Positions 18,902 to 27,754 of a stretch of 64,000 nucleotides of DNA are shown here, piece after piece (the stretch's first letter is position 1; every line of letters begins with the position of its first letter). The notes below the pieces were generated by a model. That model was not told the DNA's origin, did not search any database, and worked only from the letters and a program-made list of their open reading frames with translations. This DNA comes from Bacillus sp. CHD6a (GTDB taxonomy: Bacteria > Bacillota > Bacilli > Bacillales > Bacillaceae_I): the NCBI RefSeq assembly GCF_001293645.1, contig NZ_LBMD01000017.1, positions 1-64,000 of the forward strand. Reading direction: 5' to 3'. The position numbers and the translations under genes are program-made.

Positions 18902-19957
18902 TTATGTTACCAATTGTTTTATGAGTTTTTTGTTTCTGTTTTTAAAGATTTCATTATGAGAGGATACCATGGCATAACTATTTGCCTGTGGCTGAATATA
19001 TTGCTTTGCTTTGTTAACTGCATTTGCAGCATCCTGGAATGCACCTGCTATAAGATGCAATTTTCCATCATGCTTTAATATATCGCCTGCAGCATAAAGG
19101 CCGGGTACGGTCGTTTCGCTGTTTGCATTGCCATTAATATAATAGGTGTCTACCATTTCAATAGGAAGATCGCTATTTTCTATTAATGCTCCGTCTCTTT
19201 CATACCCATGACTGATGATAATTTCATCAATGGCTAAATAAGACACCTCACCTGTTTGATGATTCGTTAGCTCCACTCGTTCAATAACTTCATGGTTGGA
19301 ATTTGCGATAAGCTTAGTAATCGAGGATTGGAAAAAGCATGCCGCAGAACTGTTTAAGAGCTGAGATACCTGGGCCTCATGTGCGGACAATGCTTCTTTA
19401 CGATATATGACATACACCTGCTTGGCAATTGGCTCCAGCTCGTTTGCCCAATCAATTGCCGAATTCCCACCGCCAGAAATAATAATGGTTTTATCTTTAA
19501 AATGCTTTAAGGATTTTACCGTATAGTTTAAATTTGTTACTTCAAACCGATCCGCACCCTCAATATCTAGTTTTTGTGGATGGAGAATGCCTCCTCCTAC
19601 CGCGACAATAACCGTTTTAGAATAATGCCGTTCTCCAAGGGAATCCTCAAGGATAAAGAGACCTTCTTCCTTTCTTGAAATGGAAACTACCTTTCTATTT
19701 AAAACAACCTCCGGATTAAATGTTAGCCCCTGTTCCACCAGTTGTTCCATTAACGTAGCACCTGGAACAGGCGTCAATCCGCCAACATCCCAAATCATCT
19801 TTTCAGGATATACATGAATTTTTCCACCCAATTGTGGCTGATACTCTATCAGTTTCGTTTTCATTTCTCTAAGACCGCTATAAAAAGCAGAGTAAAGCCC
19901 AGCTGGACCTCCGCCAATAATCGTCACATCCAAAACATCCGTGTTCAAACCAGTCAC
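18902..19957 (-). CDS. ferredoxin/flavodoxin-NADP reductase, thioredoxin-reductase-like
   Basis: FAD- and NADPH-dependent reductase of 351 residues. FAD-binding GGGPAGLYSAFYSGLREM is near the N terminus (about 14-31), and NADP-binding ISGGGNSAIDWANEL is at about 160-175. The C-terminal FAD motif is GLYAAGDILKHDGKLHLIAGAFQDAANAVNKA. There is no CxxC redox pair, which separates it from thioredoxin reductase and fits the type II ferredoxin-NADP reductases (YumC/YcgT). The Fur box directly upstream suggests iron-starvation induction, as for YcgT. It is monocistronic. Confidence 0.88.
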   Translation of the reverse strand: MTGLNTDVLDVTIIGGGPAGLYSAFYSGLREMKTKLIEYQPQLGGKIHVYPEKMIWDVGGLTPVPGATLMEQLVEQGLTFNPEVVLNRKVVSISRKEEGLFILEDSLGERHYSKTVIVAVGGGILHPQKLDIEGADRFEVTNLNYTVKSLKHFKDKTIIISGGGNSAIDWANELEPIAKQVYVIYRKEALSAHEAQVSQLLNSSAACFFQSSITKLIANSNHEVIERVELTNHQTGEVSYLAIDEIIISHGYERDGALIENSDLPIEMVDTYYINGNANSETTVPGLYAAGDILKHDGKLHLIAGAFQDAANAVNKAKQYIQPQANSYAMVSSHNEIFKNRNKKLIKQLVT

Positions 19958-19980
19958 TCCCTCTACAAGTTAAATAAAAT

Positions 19981-19995
19981 TGATTATCATTCTCA
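19981..19995 (-). promoter_or_regulatory. Fur box
   Basis: TGAGAATGATAATCA on the minus strand matches 13 of 15 positions of the 7-1-7 consensus TGATAATNATTATCA. It lies 24 bp before the reductase start. Confidence 0.85.
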
Positions 19996-20046
19996 ATTAA
20001 GTATATAACTATTTTACTAGTTTATGCAATAAGGATAGGATGACGA

Positions 20047-20350
20047 TTATTCTATATAGTAGATCTGGCCTTTGTTGATGCCTTTATGTGGGAGATTTAA
20101 AGTAGGAAGAGATTTAGAAGCACTACTTATAGAAGGGATACAGACAAACTCTCTGAACTGTTTGTTAGAGATGGTGTTGCCAAGCCCCAGCAAAGAGTAG
20201 TCTTTAACTGTGCGCGATAATGGATCCATTTCTTTATGCCCGCATGCAACACATGTCTTAAGATTATACGGGTCTCCTTTTCATCAATTTCATCACTATA
20301 TTCCGTTACGGGGGTGCTGAGTTCCTGCTGAATATGGAATCTTTTATTGT
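20047..20350 (-). pseudogene. possible decayed small zinc-ribbon protein gene
   Basis: The frame ending at 20047 reads TCVACGHKEMDPLSRTVKDY upstream of its only ATG (20229), with a CxxC-like TCVACG. This suggests the real protein starts earlier. A second frame, displaced near 20255, reads QQELSTPVTEYSDEIDEKET, so a frameshift between the two would give one acidic-plus-CxxC protein. No ribosome binding site or start was found for either part. It could also be chance; the two-frame continuity is the only argument. Confidence 0.3.
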
Positions 20351-20411
20351 CCAGTTAGCGTCAAATAAAGGCCATTCGACACGGACCGATACCCTTCGCG
20401 CGACGGTAACC
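20345..20411 (+). repeat. dispersed ~65-bp repeat, copy 1
   Basis: TATTGTCCA, then 21 bp on AAAGGCCATTCGACAC and the CG-rich GACCGATACCCTTCGCGCG. It matches the element at 21677-21745, including the 21-bp step from word to AAAGGCCA. Confidence 0.65.
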
Positions 20412-20515
20412 CACCATACCCTTTCATTCCTCCCCAAAAATTTCCTCTCAACAGTCTTATCCGTTACTTTCAAAGAATAAAATACTTACAAGCGCATCAG
20501 GAAGGGGGACATACA

Positions 20516-21226
20516 ATGTTTTCCGTTACCGCCATGCAGTCTTTTGAATTGTTTTCTATTGAACATATCCTTACTTTTTTCGTGTTTGTAGGCATTTGCT
20601 TTATGTTAGTTCATTTCAGGAGAGACCTGAAGCCGCATCAGAAGAAAATGAAGTGGACATTATTCATTATCTTAATAACATGCGAGATCTCCCATCAGAT
20701 TTGGGTGCTGTCTACCAACCAATGGGGAGTGGAAGACCTGCCCATTCAGCTTTGCTCTGTTAGCACCTTTATCGCCATGTACCTTTTTCTCAAATCCAAC
20801 GAAAAACTTTTCCACTTACTTTTTTTCATTGGAGTTTTTCCGCCAATCTTAAGTATGGTTACGCCTGAGATGGTCTACCAATTTCCACACTACCGATTCC
20901 TTAAATATTTCCTACATCATTCCGCAATTCCGTTGGCAGTGTTATATTTTATTTTCTACGAAGGATACCGAGTCCCATACAAGGCCGTCATCAGAAGCTT
21001 CGTAGCTTTAAACATCTTGGCGACTCCTATCTTTTTCATCAATATGTTCCTAGGTACAAATTTCTTCTATTTAGCAAATCCAACGGAATCAAAAACCATC
21101 CTATCTTTCTTTGGATCAGGGTTCTGGTATTATATCAACTTGGAGTTGGCCGCCCTCCTCATCTTCTTTCTCACATATATTCCGATGGCGAGGTTGATAC
21201 GTAGGGAGGGGAGGATAGCGGGGTGA
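20516..21226 (+). CDS. YwaF/TIGR02206-type integral membrane protein
   Basis: A 236-residue membrane protein with about seven hydrophobic segments. Conserved landmarks of the YwaF family are visible: LPIQLCSVSTFI after the third segment, a histidine-rich YRFLKYFLHHSAIPLAVLYF, LGTNFFYLANPTESKTILSFFG and a terminal YYINLELAALLIFFLTYIP. Function is unknown in the family. GGAAGGGGG precedes ATG 20516. It is monocistronic. Confidence 0.8.
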   Translation: MFSVTAMQSFELFSIEHILTFFVFVGICFMLVHFRRDLKPHQKKMKWTLFIILITCEISHQIWVLSTNQWGVEDLPIQLCSVSTFIAMYLFLKSNEKLFHLLFFIGVFPPILSMVTPEMVYQFPHYRFLKYFLHHSAIPLAVLYFIFYEGYRVPYKAVIRSFVALNILATPIFFINMFLGTNFFYLANPTESKTILSFFGSGFWYYINLELAALLIFFLTYIPMARLIRREGRIAG

Positions 21227-21353
21227 GGTATCTTCGTTCAGGGCGGAGGAACTGGCGGAGGGGATAGATGTCAATAAGCACATTTCATTGAAAAAGCTGT
21301 CAAAATACGCTACTTTCATGTTAGATAGAATTCTTTGAATGGAGAGAGAGACT

Positions 21354-21551
21354 ATGATGGTAGCGTTAGGAATACTCAGCATCATTATTTTAGTTGGAGG
21401 ATTTTTTGTGACAATCCAAGTAGCGGGAAGCGGGGATAAAAAATACCGTGAGGAAACAAAAGGGAACGTGAGACGACTTAGTTTCATTTATGCTGCATTG
21501 TTTGTTGTCATTATAGCTGGATTTTTTGTTTATCTAAGATGGTTTGTTTAA
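21354..21551 (+). CDS. small two-helix membrane protein
   Basis: 65 residues: a hydrophobic helix (VALGILSIIILVGGFFVTI), a polar loop SGDKKYREETKGNVRRLS, and a second helix (FIYAALFVVIIAGFFVYL). The layout and the SGDKxYRExTKxN loop resemble small Bacillus proteins annotated as possible BshB3, linked to bacillithiol. I recognise this only weakly. ATG 21354 is chosen because GGAGAGAG lies 8 nt upstream; an earlier ATG at 21339 lacks a binding site. Confidence 0.65.
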   Translation: MMVALGILSIIILVGGFFVTIQVAGSGDKKYREETKGNVRRLSFIYAALFVVIIAGFFVYLRWFV

Positions 21552-21636
21552 AATAAGGTAATTTTCCTCCCGTTTTTTAGGAACGTGGAGGATTTTTTGG
21601 GGATTGGGTGGGGGACGTTGCGAGAGTGGGGATTAT

Positions 21637-21684
21637 ATTGTCCACTTTTAAATTTTATTGTCCAATCTCTCAATATATTGTCCA
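21637..21684 (+). repeat. phased word array 5, ATTGTCCA every 20 bp
   Basis: ATTGTCCA starts at 21637, 21657 and 21677 with unrelated AT-rich spacers. A fourth step of 21 bp leads to AAAGGCCA at 21698. Confidence 0.7.
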
Positions 21685-21745
21685 TTTGCCACAATATAAA
21701 GGCCATTCGACACCGTCCGACACAAGTCGCACCGCCAAGCGACCT
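21677..21745 (+). repeat. dispersed ~65-bp repeat, copy 2
   Basis: ATTGTCCA, then AAAGGCCATTCGACAC at +21 and a CG-rich tail (CGTCCGACACAAGTCGCACCG). It is homologous to 20345-20411 and overlaps the last word of the array. Confidence 0.65.
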
Positions 21746-21801
21746 ACCGTCCCCCTCAAAACAACCTAGGCTCTTCGTCCCCCTCAACAATTCTCCCAAC
21801 A

Positions 21802-21830
21802 CAAAAACCCCCGTTCAACCAAAACGGGGG
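21802..21830 (-). terminator. terminator after glnS
   Basis: On the minus strand CCCCCGTT / AACGGGGG is followed by TTTTTGTGTT. Confidence 0.88.
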
Positions 21831-21847
21831 CCACTCCTTCAAACCTC

Positions 21848-23569
21848 TTATAACTTAAACGAACTCTTCAACGACACTATTTCATTAAACACAAGCTTAT
21901 CTGCAGTTGTATGTTTTGGATCCACATTAAAGTAGCCGTGACGGAAGAATTGGAATTTCTCCTGCGGCGCCACACCCTTCATGTTTTCCTCTACAAAACC
22001 ATGTAACACTTTCATGGAATTCGGATTCACTTGGTCAAGGAAGGATTTTTCGACAACTTCCACCGATTCCTCTTCCGTCCCAGCAACATTTGCCACCTCT
22101 GTCTCGACTTCCTCTTCTGGCTCCTCGTCCAATAACAGAGGTTCGAACAAACGGAACTCAGCTGGAACTGCTTGCGTTGCTTCCACCCAGTGCAAGGTAC
22201 CTTTTACTTTACGGCCTGTAAAGCCAGTGCCACTCTTCGTTTCTGGGTCGTACGTACAATGGATCTCTACCACATTGCCGTCCTCATCCTTAATAAAATC
22301 CTCACACTTAATGAAGTAAGCATGCTTCAGGCGAACCTCATTACCAGGGAAGAGGCGGAAGTATTTTTTCGGTGGATCTTCCATGAAATCTTCTTGCTCG
22401 ATATAGATTTCGCGGGAGAATGGGATCTGTCTTGTTCCCATTTCCGGATTTTCCGGGTTGATTTCCGCATCCAGCATTTCCACTTGTCCTTCAGGATAAT
22501 TAGTGATGACCACTTTCAATGGACGAACAACACCCATTGTACGAGGGGACTTCAACTTCAAATCTTCACGCACAAAGTGATCGAGCATTTGCGAGTCAAC
22601 ATATCCGGATCCTTTGGATACACCTGTTTCACGAACGAATGCGCGGATTGCCTCTGGCGTGTACCCTTTACGGCGAAGTCCGGAAATCGTCGGCATACGA
22701 GGGTCGTCCCATCCGTCAACAATGCCTTCTTCCACAAGTTTGCGCAGCTTACGCTTACTCATCACGGCATTGGTGATGTTTAAACGGCCAAACTCGATTT
22801 GCTGTGGCGTTCCAGCCATTTCCGTTTCTTCCACTACCCAGTTGTATAATGGACGTTGATCTTCAAATTCAATCGTACAAATAGAGTGCGTCACATCTTC
22901 CAGCGCATCCTCGATAGGGTGGGCGAAGGCATACATTGGGTAGATGCACCACTTGTCTCCTGTATTATGGTGGGTTGCATGAGAAATACGATAGATGACC
23001 GGGTCTCGTAGGTTAATGTTCGGTGACTTATTGTCAATTTTTGCACGAAGCACTTTTTCCCCGTTGCCAAATTCGCCATTGCGCATGCGCTCGAATAAGT
23101 CCAGGTTCTCTTCCGCCGAGCGGTCACGGTACGGACTGTCTTTTCCAGGCTCTTTTAACGTACCACGGTAAGCGCGGATTTCATCAGCAGAAAGATCATC
23201 CACATACGCTTTGCCCTTTTTTATTAAAAGAACTGCGCGATTGTACATCTCTTCAAAGTAATCAGAGGCAAAGAATAGTCCGTCCCAATCATAGCCAAGC
23301 CATTTTACGTCTTCCTTAATGGAGTTAACATATTCAACGTCTTCTTTTAAAGGGTTGGTGTCGTCAAAGCGCAGATTCGTTTTTCCGTTGAACTCGTCTG
23401 CAAGGTCAAAGTTGATGACAATGGACTTTGCGTGTCCGATATGTAGGTAACCGTTAGGCTCTGGAGGGAAGCGAGTGATGACATGGTTGCGTTTGCCGGA
23501 TTCCAAGTCCTCTTTTATGATATTTCGAATAAAATTCGAGTTTGCTGGGTTATGTTCCAAGTTTTTCAA
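21848..23569 (-). CDS. glnS: glutaminyl-tRNA synthetase
   Basis: Class I synthetase of 573 residues that charges tRNA-Gln directly. HIGH motif [15 protein letters not shown] (HIGH at 43-46) and the KMSKS variant VMSKR (269-273) are present. [25 protein letters not shown] and the anticodon-binding part ([16 protein letters not shown] type, [11 protein letters not shown]) are GlnRS-specific rather than GluRS-specific. An acidic stretch of about 30 residues ([20 protein letters not shown]) interrupts the C-terminal domain near residue 505. Most Bacillus use GluRS plus GatCAB instead, so the gene is unusual here. It is monocistronic, with no T-box seen in its 5' leader. Confidence 0.95.
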   Translation of the reverse strand: MKNLEHNPANSNFIRNIIKEDLESGKRNHVITRFPPEPNGYLHIGHAKSIVINFDLADEFNGKTNLRFDDTNPLKEDVEYVNSIKEDVKWLGYDWDGLFFASDYFEEMYNRAVLLIKKGKAYVDDLSADEIRAYRGTLKEPGKDSPYRDRSAEENLDLFERMRNGEFGNGEKVLRAKIDNKSPNINLRDPVIYRISHATHHNTGDKWCIYPMYAFAHPIEDALEDVTHSICTIEFEDQRPLYNWVVEETEMAGTPQQIEFGRLNITNAVMSKRKLRKLVEEGIVDGWDDPRMPTISGLRRKGYTPEAIRAFVRETGVSKGSGYVDSQMLDHFVREDLKLKSPRTMGVVRPLKVVITNYPEGQVEMLDAEINPENPEMGTRQIPFSREIYIEQEDFMEDPPKKYFRLFPGNEVRLKHAYFIKCEDFIKDEDGNVVEIHCTYDPETKSGTGFTGRKVKGTLHWVEATQAVPAEFRLFEPLLLDEEPEEEVETEVANVAGTEEESVEVVEKSFLDQVNPNSMKVLHGFVEENMKGVAPQEKFQFFRHGYFNVDPKHTTADKLVFNEIVSLKSSFKL

Positions 23570-23768
23570 CCTTCCTTATATAAGAATGCCGGGGGATAGC
23601 GGGCCATTTCAGCAGTTTTCCCCACATTTATGATAGTCAATATTGTAACACAACAAATGGCAAGCGCAAAAGGAACATCAAACTTTTCTAAACACGTTTT
23701 GACCATGTCCAAATTTGTTATAATAGTAGAAAAGAATTGCCTATGAGGCAAAGGGGGATGGATAAAAA

Positions 23769-24446
23769 GTGAATGCCGAAAAAACCATTATTGATAAACT
23801 GAATCTGCAAAAATATGAGAACCGTTTATTTTTAAATATGCCTAAAGATGTCGCGGCAGAGTTTAAAGGGTTGGAATTCGACACTGCCATTGAAAAGGAC
23901 AAGTATGACCTGATATTCTTGTTTATGTTCTCGATGGATGACTTCCATAATTACGTCCAAACGGTAAAGGAAAAGCAGCTACTTTCTCATAACGGCTACA
24001 TGTATGTCGCCTATCCGAAAAAAGGTAACAAAGTTTATCCAGAATATATTGAGCGGGACAGCTTTTATGCAGATCTAAATCTGGATGAAGAAAAGTACTT
24101 GCCAAACAGTACTCTTAAATTCTCGAGAATGGTCAGTTTGAACGAGATTTTCACGGTTGTGGGGCTAAAATCCACCCCTAAGAAAGCAACCAAACAAATG
24201 AGCGCCAAGAGTCAATGTGTGGATGACTACATCGTACACATTGAAGACATTAAGAGCTTCTTGAAAAATAATGACGCGGTATTAGCAAAATATAACGATC
24301 TGACATACGGCTACCAAAAGGATTGGGCGCGTTATGTCTATAGTGCCAAAAGGGCGGAGACACAGGAAAAAAGGCTGCACGAAATGGTCGCAATTATTGA
24401 CGAAGGACATAAATCAATGGATCTATATAGAAGAAGTAAAAAATAA
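23769..24446 (+). CDS. YdeI/OmdA-type protein
   Basis: A 225-residue soluble protein. The C-terminal part (DWARYVYSAKRAETQEKRLHEMVAIID) has the pattern of the bacteriocin-protection YdeI/OmpD-associated family. The N-terminal half (KYDLIFLFMFSMDDFHNYVQ, LSHNGYMYVAYPKKGN) looks like a DUF3052-like fold. Biochemical role unknown. The start is GTG 23769 after GGGGGATGG; spacing is rather long. A possible promoter (TTTTGA, 16 bp, TATAAT at 23719-23724) lies upstream. It is divergent from glnS. Confidence 0.7.
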   Translation: MNAEKTIIDKLNLQKYENRLFLNMPKDVAAEFKGLEFDTAIEKDKYDLIFLFMFSMDDFHNYVQTVKEKQLLSHNGYMYVAYPKKGNKVYPEYIERDSFYADLNLDEEKYLPNSTLKFSRMVSLNEIFTVVGLKSTPKKATKQMSAKSQCVDDYIVHIEDIKSFLKNNDAVLAKYNDLTYGYQKDWARYVYSAKRAETQEKRLHEMVAIIDEGHKSMDLYRRSKK

Positions 24447-24459
24447 TAGATAAGATATG

Positions 24460-24491
24460 GCGCAGCTTATTTCGATGAGGCTGCGCTTTTC
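24460..24491 (+). terminator. terminator
   Basis: GCGCAGC / GCTGCGC stem followed by TTTT, after the YdeI-like gene. Confidence 0.8.
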
Positions 24492-24545
24492 CTTATCATG
24501 AAAGCCTCTCCTATTAAATAAGTTGTATTATGAGGAGGGGACAGA

Positions 24546-25370
24546 ATGAGCTATGAACCTATTACTCCATGGGAAGAGCATGAATTCTGGCTGGGCATCT
24601 TAAAGGACCATGCCTATTTTATTAGAGATTATCTATCATCAGAAGAAAAGAATTGGGTCAAACAGGCGGAAACATTTGTTGAGACTTTTGCGAAAGTGGA
24701 GCGGGAGCTGAAGAAGGTTCCAAGAGACGCACCTGTGGATTCAAGACCAATGATCATGCTTTCTGAAATGGCAAATGAAGTGGCTTACAAGTATTACTTG
24801 TTTGAAGGAAATTTATTGAATCTAAGACTTTTCAATCAAGTTAATTTAAATTTGACTCCAACCTATTTGAACGGGACGCTTTTGGAAAATAGGGAATACT
24901 TGAGGATCTTAGAAAGCTATGTTCAGGGGGAAGACTATCCTGCGTTAACGCTGGTTGAACTGTTAAGCATGTGGCTAGATGATCAGTTAGGGCACGCTTC
25001 CCTATTATTGAGGGTGTTAGACGGCGTGGAATTTGCGTTAATTGAAAGGGCTAATCATGTTAAAGGAAAGTTCTCGCAGTTTATTGTGAAGAACGACATG
25101 ATAGAAGGCTATCTCCATTTTGCAGAACCCGGTTTCCCTGCCCAGATGCGATTTGCAAAAGAAGTATCGGTCGAAGTGGTGAAGTTTAATAATCTGGTGG
25201 CTGAAGTGCTGGAGCTGTATTTGAACGATGAACTCATCAATCAAAGCACGTTGCGATTTCTTGAACATCATTTTCCGGAGTCATGTTACTTCATGAGAAA
25301 GCTGTCTTATTATGCACCATCTATCCATTTTCCGGCATGTAAGCTGACAAAGCCTACGGTCAGGAAATAA
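24546..25370 (+). CDS. DUF2935 protein
   Basis: A 274-residue, mostly helical protein with two related halves. HEFWLGILKDHAYFIRDYLSSEE near the N terminus and LLSMWLDDQLGHASLLLRVLDGVE in the second half share the W-x-x-x-x-x-H pattern of DUF2935. The family is proposed to be ferritin-like or metal-binding and is frequent in spore formers; its function is unknown. GAGGGGACAG precedes the ATG. It is monocistronic between two terminators. Confidence 0.82.
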   Translation: MSYEPITPWEEHEFWLGILKDHAYFIRDYLSSEEKNWVKQAETFVETFAKVERELKKVPRDAPVDSRPMIMLSEMANEVAYKYYLFEGNLLNLRLFNQVNLNLTPTYLNGTLLENREYLRILESYVQGEDYPALTLVELLSMWLDDQLGHASLLLRVLDGVEFALIERANHVKGKFSQFIVKNDMIEGYLHFAEPGFPAQMRFAKEVSVEVVKFNNLVAEVLELYLNDELINQSTLRFLEHHFPESCYFMRKLSYYAPSIHFPACKLTKPTVRK

Positions 25371-25387
25371 ACGTAATAGTAACGAGA

Positions 25388-25417
25388 AAACACACTACCA
25401 GGTGGTGTGTTTTTTTA
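25388..25417 (+). terminator. terminator
   Basis: ACACAC...GTGTGT stem followed by seven T's, after the DUF2935 gene. Confidence 0.8.
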
Positions 25418-25470
25418 AGTAGATAAAATAGTTTACATTCCCCATAAGAGGGGAAATTTAAAAAGAGAAC

Positions 25471-26157
25471 ATGTTAAAGGATGTGTCAGGATTGTCCTCT
25501 ACTATTACAACTTACGTATTTGACGTGTATGGAACCTTATTTGATGTTCATTCTGTAAAAGAAAAAGCGGATGAATTGTTTGACGGGAGAGGGACGGAAA
25601 TCAGTGAAATATGGAGGAGAAAACAATTGGAGTACTCGTTCCTTCGTCAACTAATGGGGAATTATGAAAAGTTCTCCGACGTAACGGAGGATTCTCTGAA
25701 ATATGCTCTCAATCAACTGTCCATTTCTTATTCTAAAATAGAAGTGGATTCTCTCTTAGAACAATATATTTCTCTGCGTGCCTATGAGGAAGTGCAGCAT
25801 GTTTTAAGCACGCTTAAAGAGAAAGGGAAGGTTCTGGCGGTCTTCTCCAACGGATCTCGTGACATGCTGGAGCCTTTGGTGGAACAAGCAGGATTGAGGA
25901 ACTATTTCGATCACATCATCAGTGTGGATGATATCAAGCAATATAAACCTACACCTGCTTCCTATACAAGTATCCTGAAAGTGTTAGGTGTGAAAAGGGA
26001 AGAAGTCCTTTTCATGTCTTCCAATGGGTGGGATATTAGCGGAGCCAAAAATTTTGGTTTTCATACTGCTTGGATTAACCGAAACCATTTGCCGCAAGAA
26101 GAATTGGGATTAGCACCAGATTACACAGTGGATGCACTAGATGGCATTCTAAATTGA
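25471..26157 (+). CDS. type II haloacid dehalogenase-like hydrolase
   Basis: HAD-superfamily hydrolase of 228 residues. Motif I FDVYGTLFD has nucleophile Asp18, motif II is AVFSNGSRD, motif III KPTPASY contains the lysine, and motif IV MSSNGWDISGAKNFG. The SSNGWD signature and SNG after the core strand are typical of L-2-haloacid dehalogenases. The real substrate may be another small phosphate ester or acid. A peroxiredoxin gene follows after 21 bp, so the two are probably co-transcribed. Confidence 0.85.
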   Translation: MLKDVSGLSSTITTYVFDVYGTLFDVHSVKEKADELFDGRGTEISEIWRRKQLEYSFLRQLMGNYEKFSDVTEDSLKYALNQLSISYSKIEVDSLLEQYISLRAYEEVQHVLSTLKEKGKVLAVFSNGSRDMLEPLVEQAGLRNYFDHIISVDDIKQYKPTPASYTSILKVLGVKREEVLFMSSNGWDISGAKNFGFHTAWINRNHLPQEELGLAPDYTVDALDGILN

Positions 26158-26178
26158 AAATAATAGGAGGAAACGAAT

Positions 26179-26682
26179 ATGGGATATCTTAAATTAAAAG
26201 ACAAAGCACCTGAATTTAAACTTACTCAAACAACAGGAGAAACTTTCTCGTTTGACGCCCACCAAAAGGAGCATGAGGCATGGCATTTGATTGTATTTTT
26301 CCGTGGATCATGGTGTCCAGTCTGTCAAGATGAATTGAAAGAGTTAGAGGAAAGCAAAGGATATTTTGAGGACAAAAAGGTACATGTGCTGGCCATTTCT
26401 ACAGAAGAAGCAGACAAACTGAAGGAAATGGTATCGGAATATGATTTGACTATGCCTGTTCTTTCAGACCCGAAGCTTGAAGCTTTAGAGGCATATGGTG
26501 TTTATTATCACGGAGAAGATGCTCCATATGAAGACCATGGAGTTCACGGGGAACCAGCTTACTTCCTTGTAGATGAAAAGGGAAAACTACTCTATCAACA
26601 AAGGCAGACAAGTCCATTTGGCAGACCATCTGTATCTGAACTTAGAAAAATCGTGAAATATATTGGAAAAAATCTTAAATAG
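26179..26682 (+). CDS. peroxiredoxin (AhpC/TSA family)
   Basis: Thiol peroxidase-like protein of 167 residues with a thioredoxin fold. VFFRGSWCPVCQDELKELEE carries Cys46 and Cys49; one is expected to be the peroxidatic cysteine. HVLAISTEEADKLKEM and PAYFLVDEKGKLLYQQ are standard peroxiredoxin strands. AGGAGG lies before ATG 26179. Downstream partner of the HAD gene; ends at a strong terminator shared with cotF-like. Confidence 0.87.
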   Translation: MGYLKLKDKAPEFKLTQTTGETFSFDAHQKEHEAWHLIVFFRGSWCPVCQDELKELEESKGYFEDKKVHVLAISTEEADKLKEMVSEYDLTMPVLSDPKLEALEAYGVYYHGEDAPYEDHGVHGEPAYFLVDEKGKLLYQQRQTSPFGRPSVSELRKIVKYIGKNLK

Positions 26683-26698
26683 ACTTGCTTCTAATAGG

Positions 26699-26740
26699 AA
26701 AACCGACTCTTGCATAACATTGCCAAGAGCCGGTTTTTTT
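26699..26740. terminator. bidirectional terminator
   Basis: AACCGACTCTTG pairs with CAAGAGCCGGTT, with T's on the right and A/T-rich flank on the left, between convergent genes. Confidence 0.85.
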
Positions 26741-26743
26741 ATG

Positions 26744-27406
26744 TTAGTGTGGCATTTGCCCTTGATTTGGAACTGTCACATAGCTTTGCAGCATCGTATT
26801 CATATCCTGCATAGCTAGCTGTGGCACTTGGTAGTATTGATGTTTATTTTGGTACAAGAATATTTCATAGCTCATTTCAATAAAGTTTGGCACGCTGTCT
26901 GCAACAACACGACGCAACACCGGATTGGTCATTTCAAGCGCCGTCATGGCAAGCAGAGTTGCCAAGCCTTTGGTATGACCGAGCATATAGGCGGAAAGGC
27001 CATTGTCTGCAAGGTCGCTCACGGATTGGTTTGGTTTTTTCGGCTGTGTTGGTTGAATGCCATACACCACATCATGTGTTTGGGTCATTTTATAAACTTG
27101 AGTGGAAACGGAAGGCTTTTGGCCGGTGCGGAAGCTCTCCACTATCGTATTATACATTTGGGTTACAAAAGTTGTTTGGCGTGTCTGGATATCTTTTAAC
27201 ACCGGATCTTGGATATGCTGCTCATACATTTGGTATTGATCCAACATATTAATAATTGTAGCAATTACTTCATGAGCATCATAAAGCTCGTGCCCACCGT
27301 GATTTGTGCTTGCCGTTTGTGAACCGGGCATATTCATATTCATGTTTGGCGGCATTGAATTCTGCCCTTGCTGGTTAGGTTGGTTTTGGTTTTGCATCGT
27401 TTTCAT
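26744..27406 (-). CDS. CotF-type spore coat protein
   Basis: A 220-residue protein with a Gln/Asn/Met/Pro-rich head (QNQNQPNQQGQNSMPPNMN) and a helical CotF domain (DAHEVIATIINMLDQYQMYEQ ... YNTIVESFRTGQ ... GHTKGLATLLAMTALEMTNPVLRRVVADSVPN). The tail YQVPQLAMQDMNTMLQSY is characteristic of CotF-like coat proteins of Bacillus spores. GGAGAG precedes the ATG. It is monocistronic; a mother-cell sigma promoter is expected but was not identified. Confidence 0.85.
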   Translation of the reverse strand: MKTMQNQNQPNQQGQNSMPPNMNMNMPGSQTASTNHGGHELYDAHEVIATIINMLDQYQMYEQHIQDPVLKDIQTRQTTFVTQMYNTIVESFRTGQKPSVSTQVYKMTQTHDVVYGIQPTQPKKPNQSVSDLADNGLSAYMLGHTKGLATLLAMTALEMTNPVLRRVVADSVPNFIEMSYEIFLYQNKHQYYQVPQLAMQDMNTMLQSYVTVPNQGQMPH

Positions 27407-27547
27407 CTCTCCTTAAAATGGCATTCTTTTTTATCATGAGCAAAATTAGCCTAATCATGTATGAGAAGCATTGGGAGAAAATATACTTTTCATAGTGGAC
27501 AGGAGTTTCAATCTGGATGATGAATAGTTATCGGTGGAGGGATAGTG

Positions 27548-27754
27548 ATGATGGAAACGCTGAAGAAGGTGCTGTTGCTTGTATCAGTATTGGGACAAGT
27601 AGTGGGTGTGGTTTTACTTATCGTTAACATGTGGCTGGGGGTTTTATTTTACCTATTCTACTTGCTTGCAATCATCGCACTCTTCATTGTGCTCATTGTA
27701 GAGCGGGCCAAGGAAAAAGAGGAGGATGACAAAAATGATTATAGTGACTACTGA
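27548..27754 (+). CDS. small membrane protein upstream of YbjQ-like gene
   Basis: 68 residues with two hydrophobic helices (VLLLVSVLGQVVGVVLLIVNMW and VLFYLFYLLAIIALFIVLIV) and a charged tail (ERAKEKEEDDKNDYSDY). I do not recognise a family. ATG 27548 has GGAGGG 7 nt upstream. It overlaps the following YbjQ-like gene by 20 bp, so the two are translationally linked. Confidence 0.65.
   Translation: MMETLKKVLLLVSVLGQVVGVVLLIVNMWLGVLFYLFYLLAIIALFIVLIVERAKEKEEDDKNDYSDY

Noticed and set aside
22172-22783. A 203-codon plus-strand frame opposite glnS, and similar long frames opposite metH and katG.
   Set aside because: They are antisense shadows of strongly conserved genes and lack ribosome binding sites and family motifs.
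23570-23768. A T-box leader before glnS.
   Set aside because: The 199-bp gap has no T-box core and no specifier-like structure.
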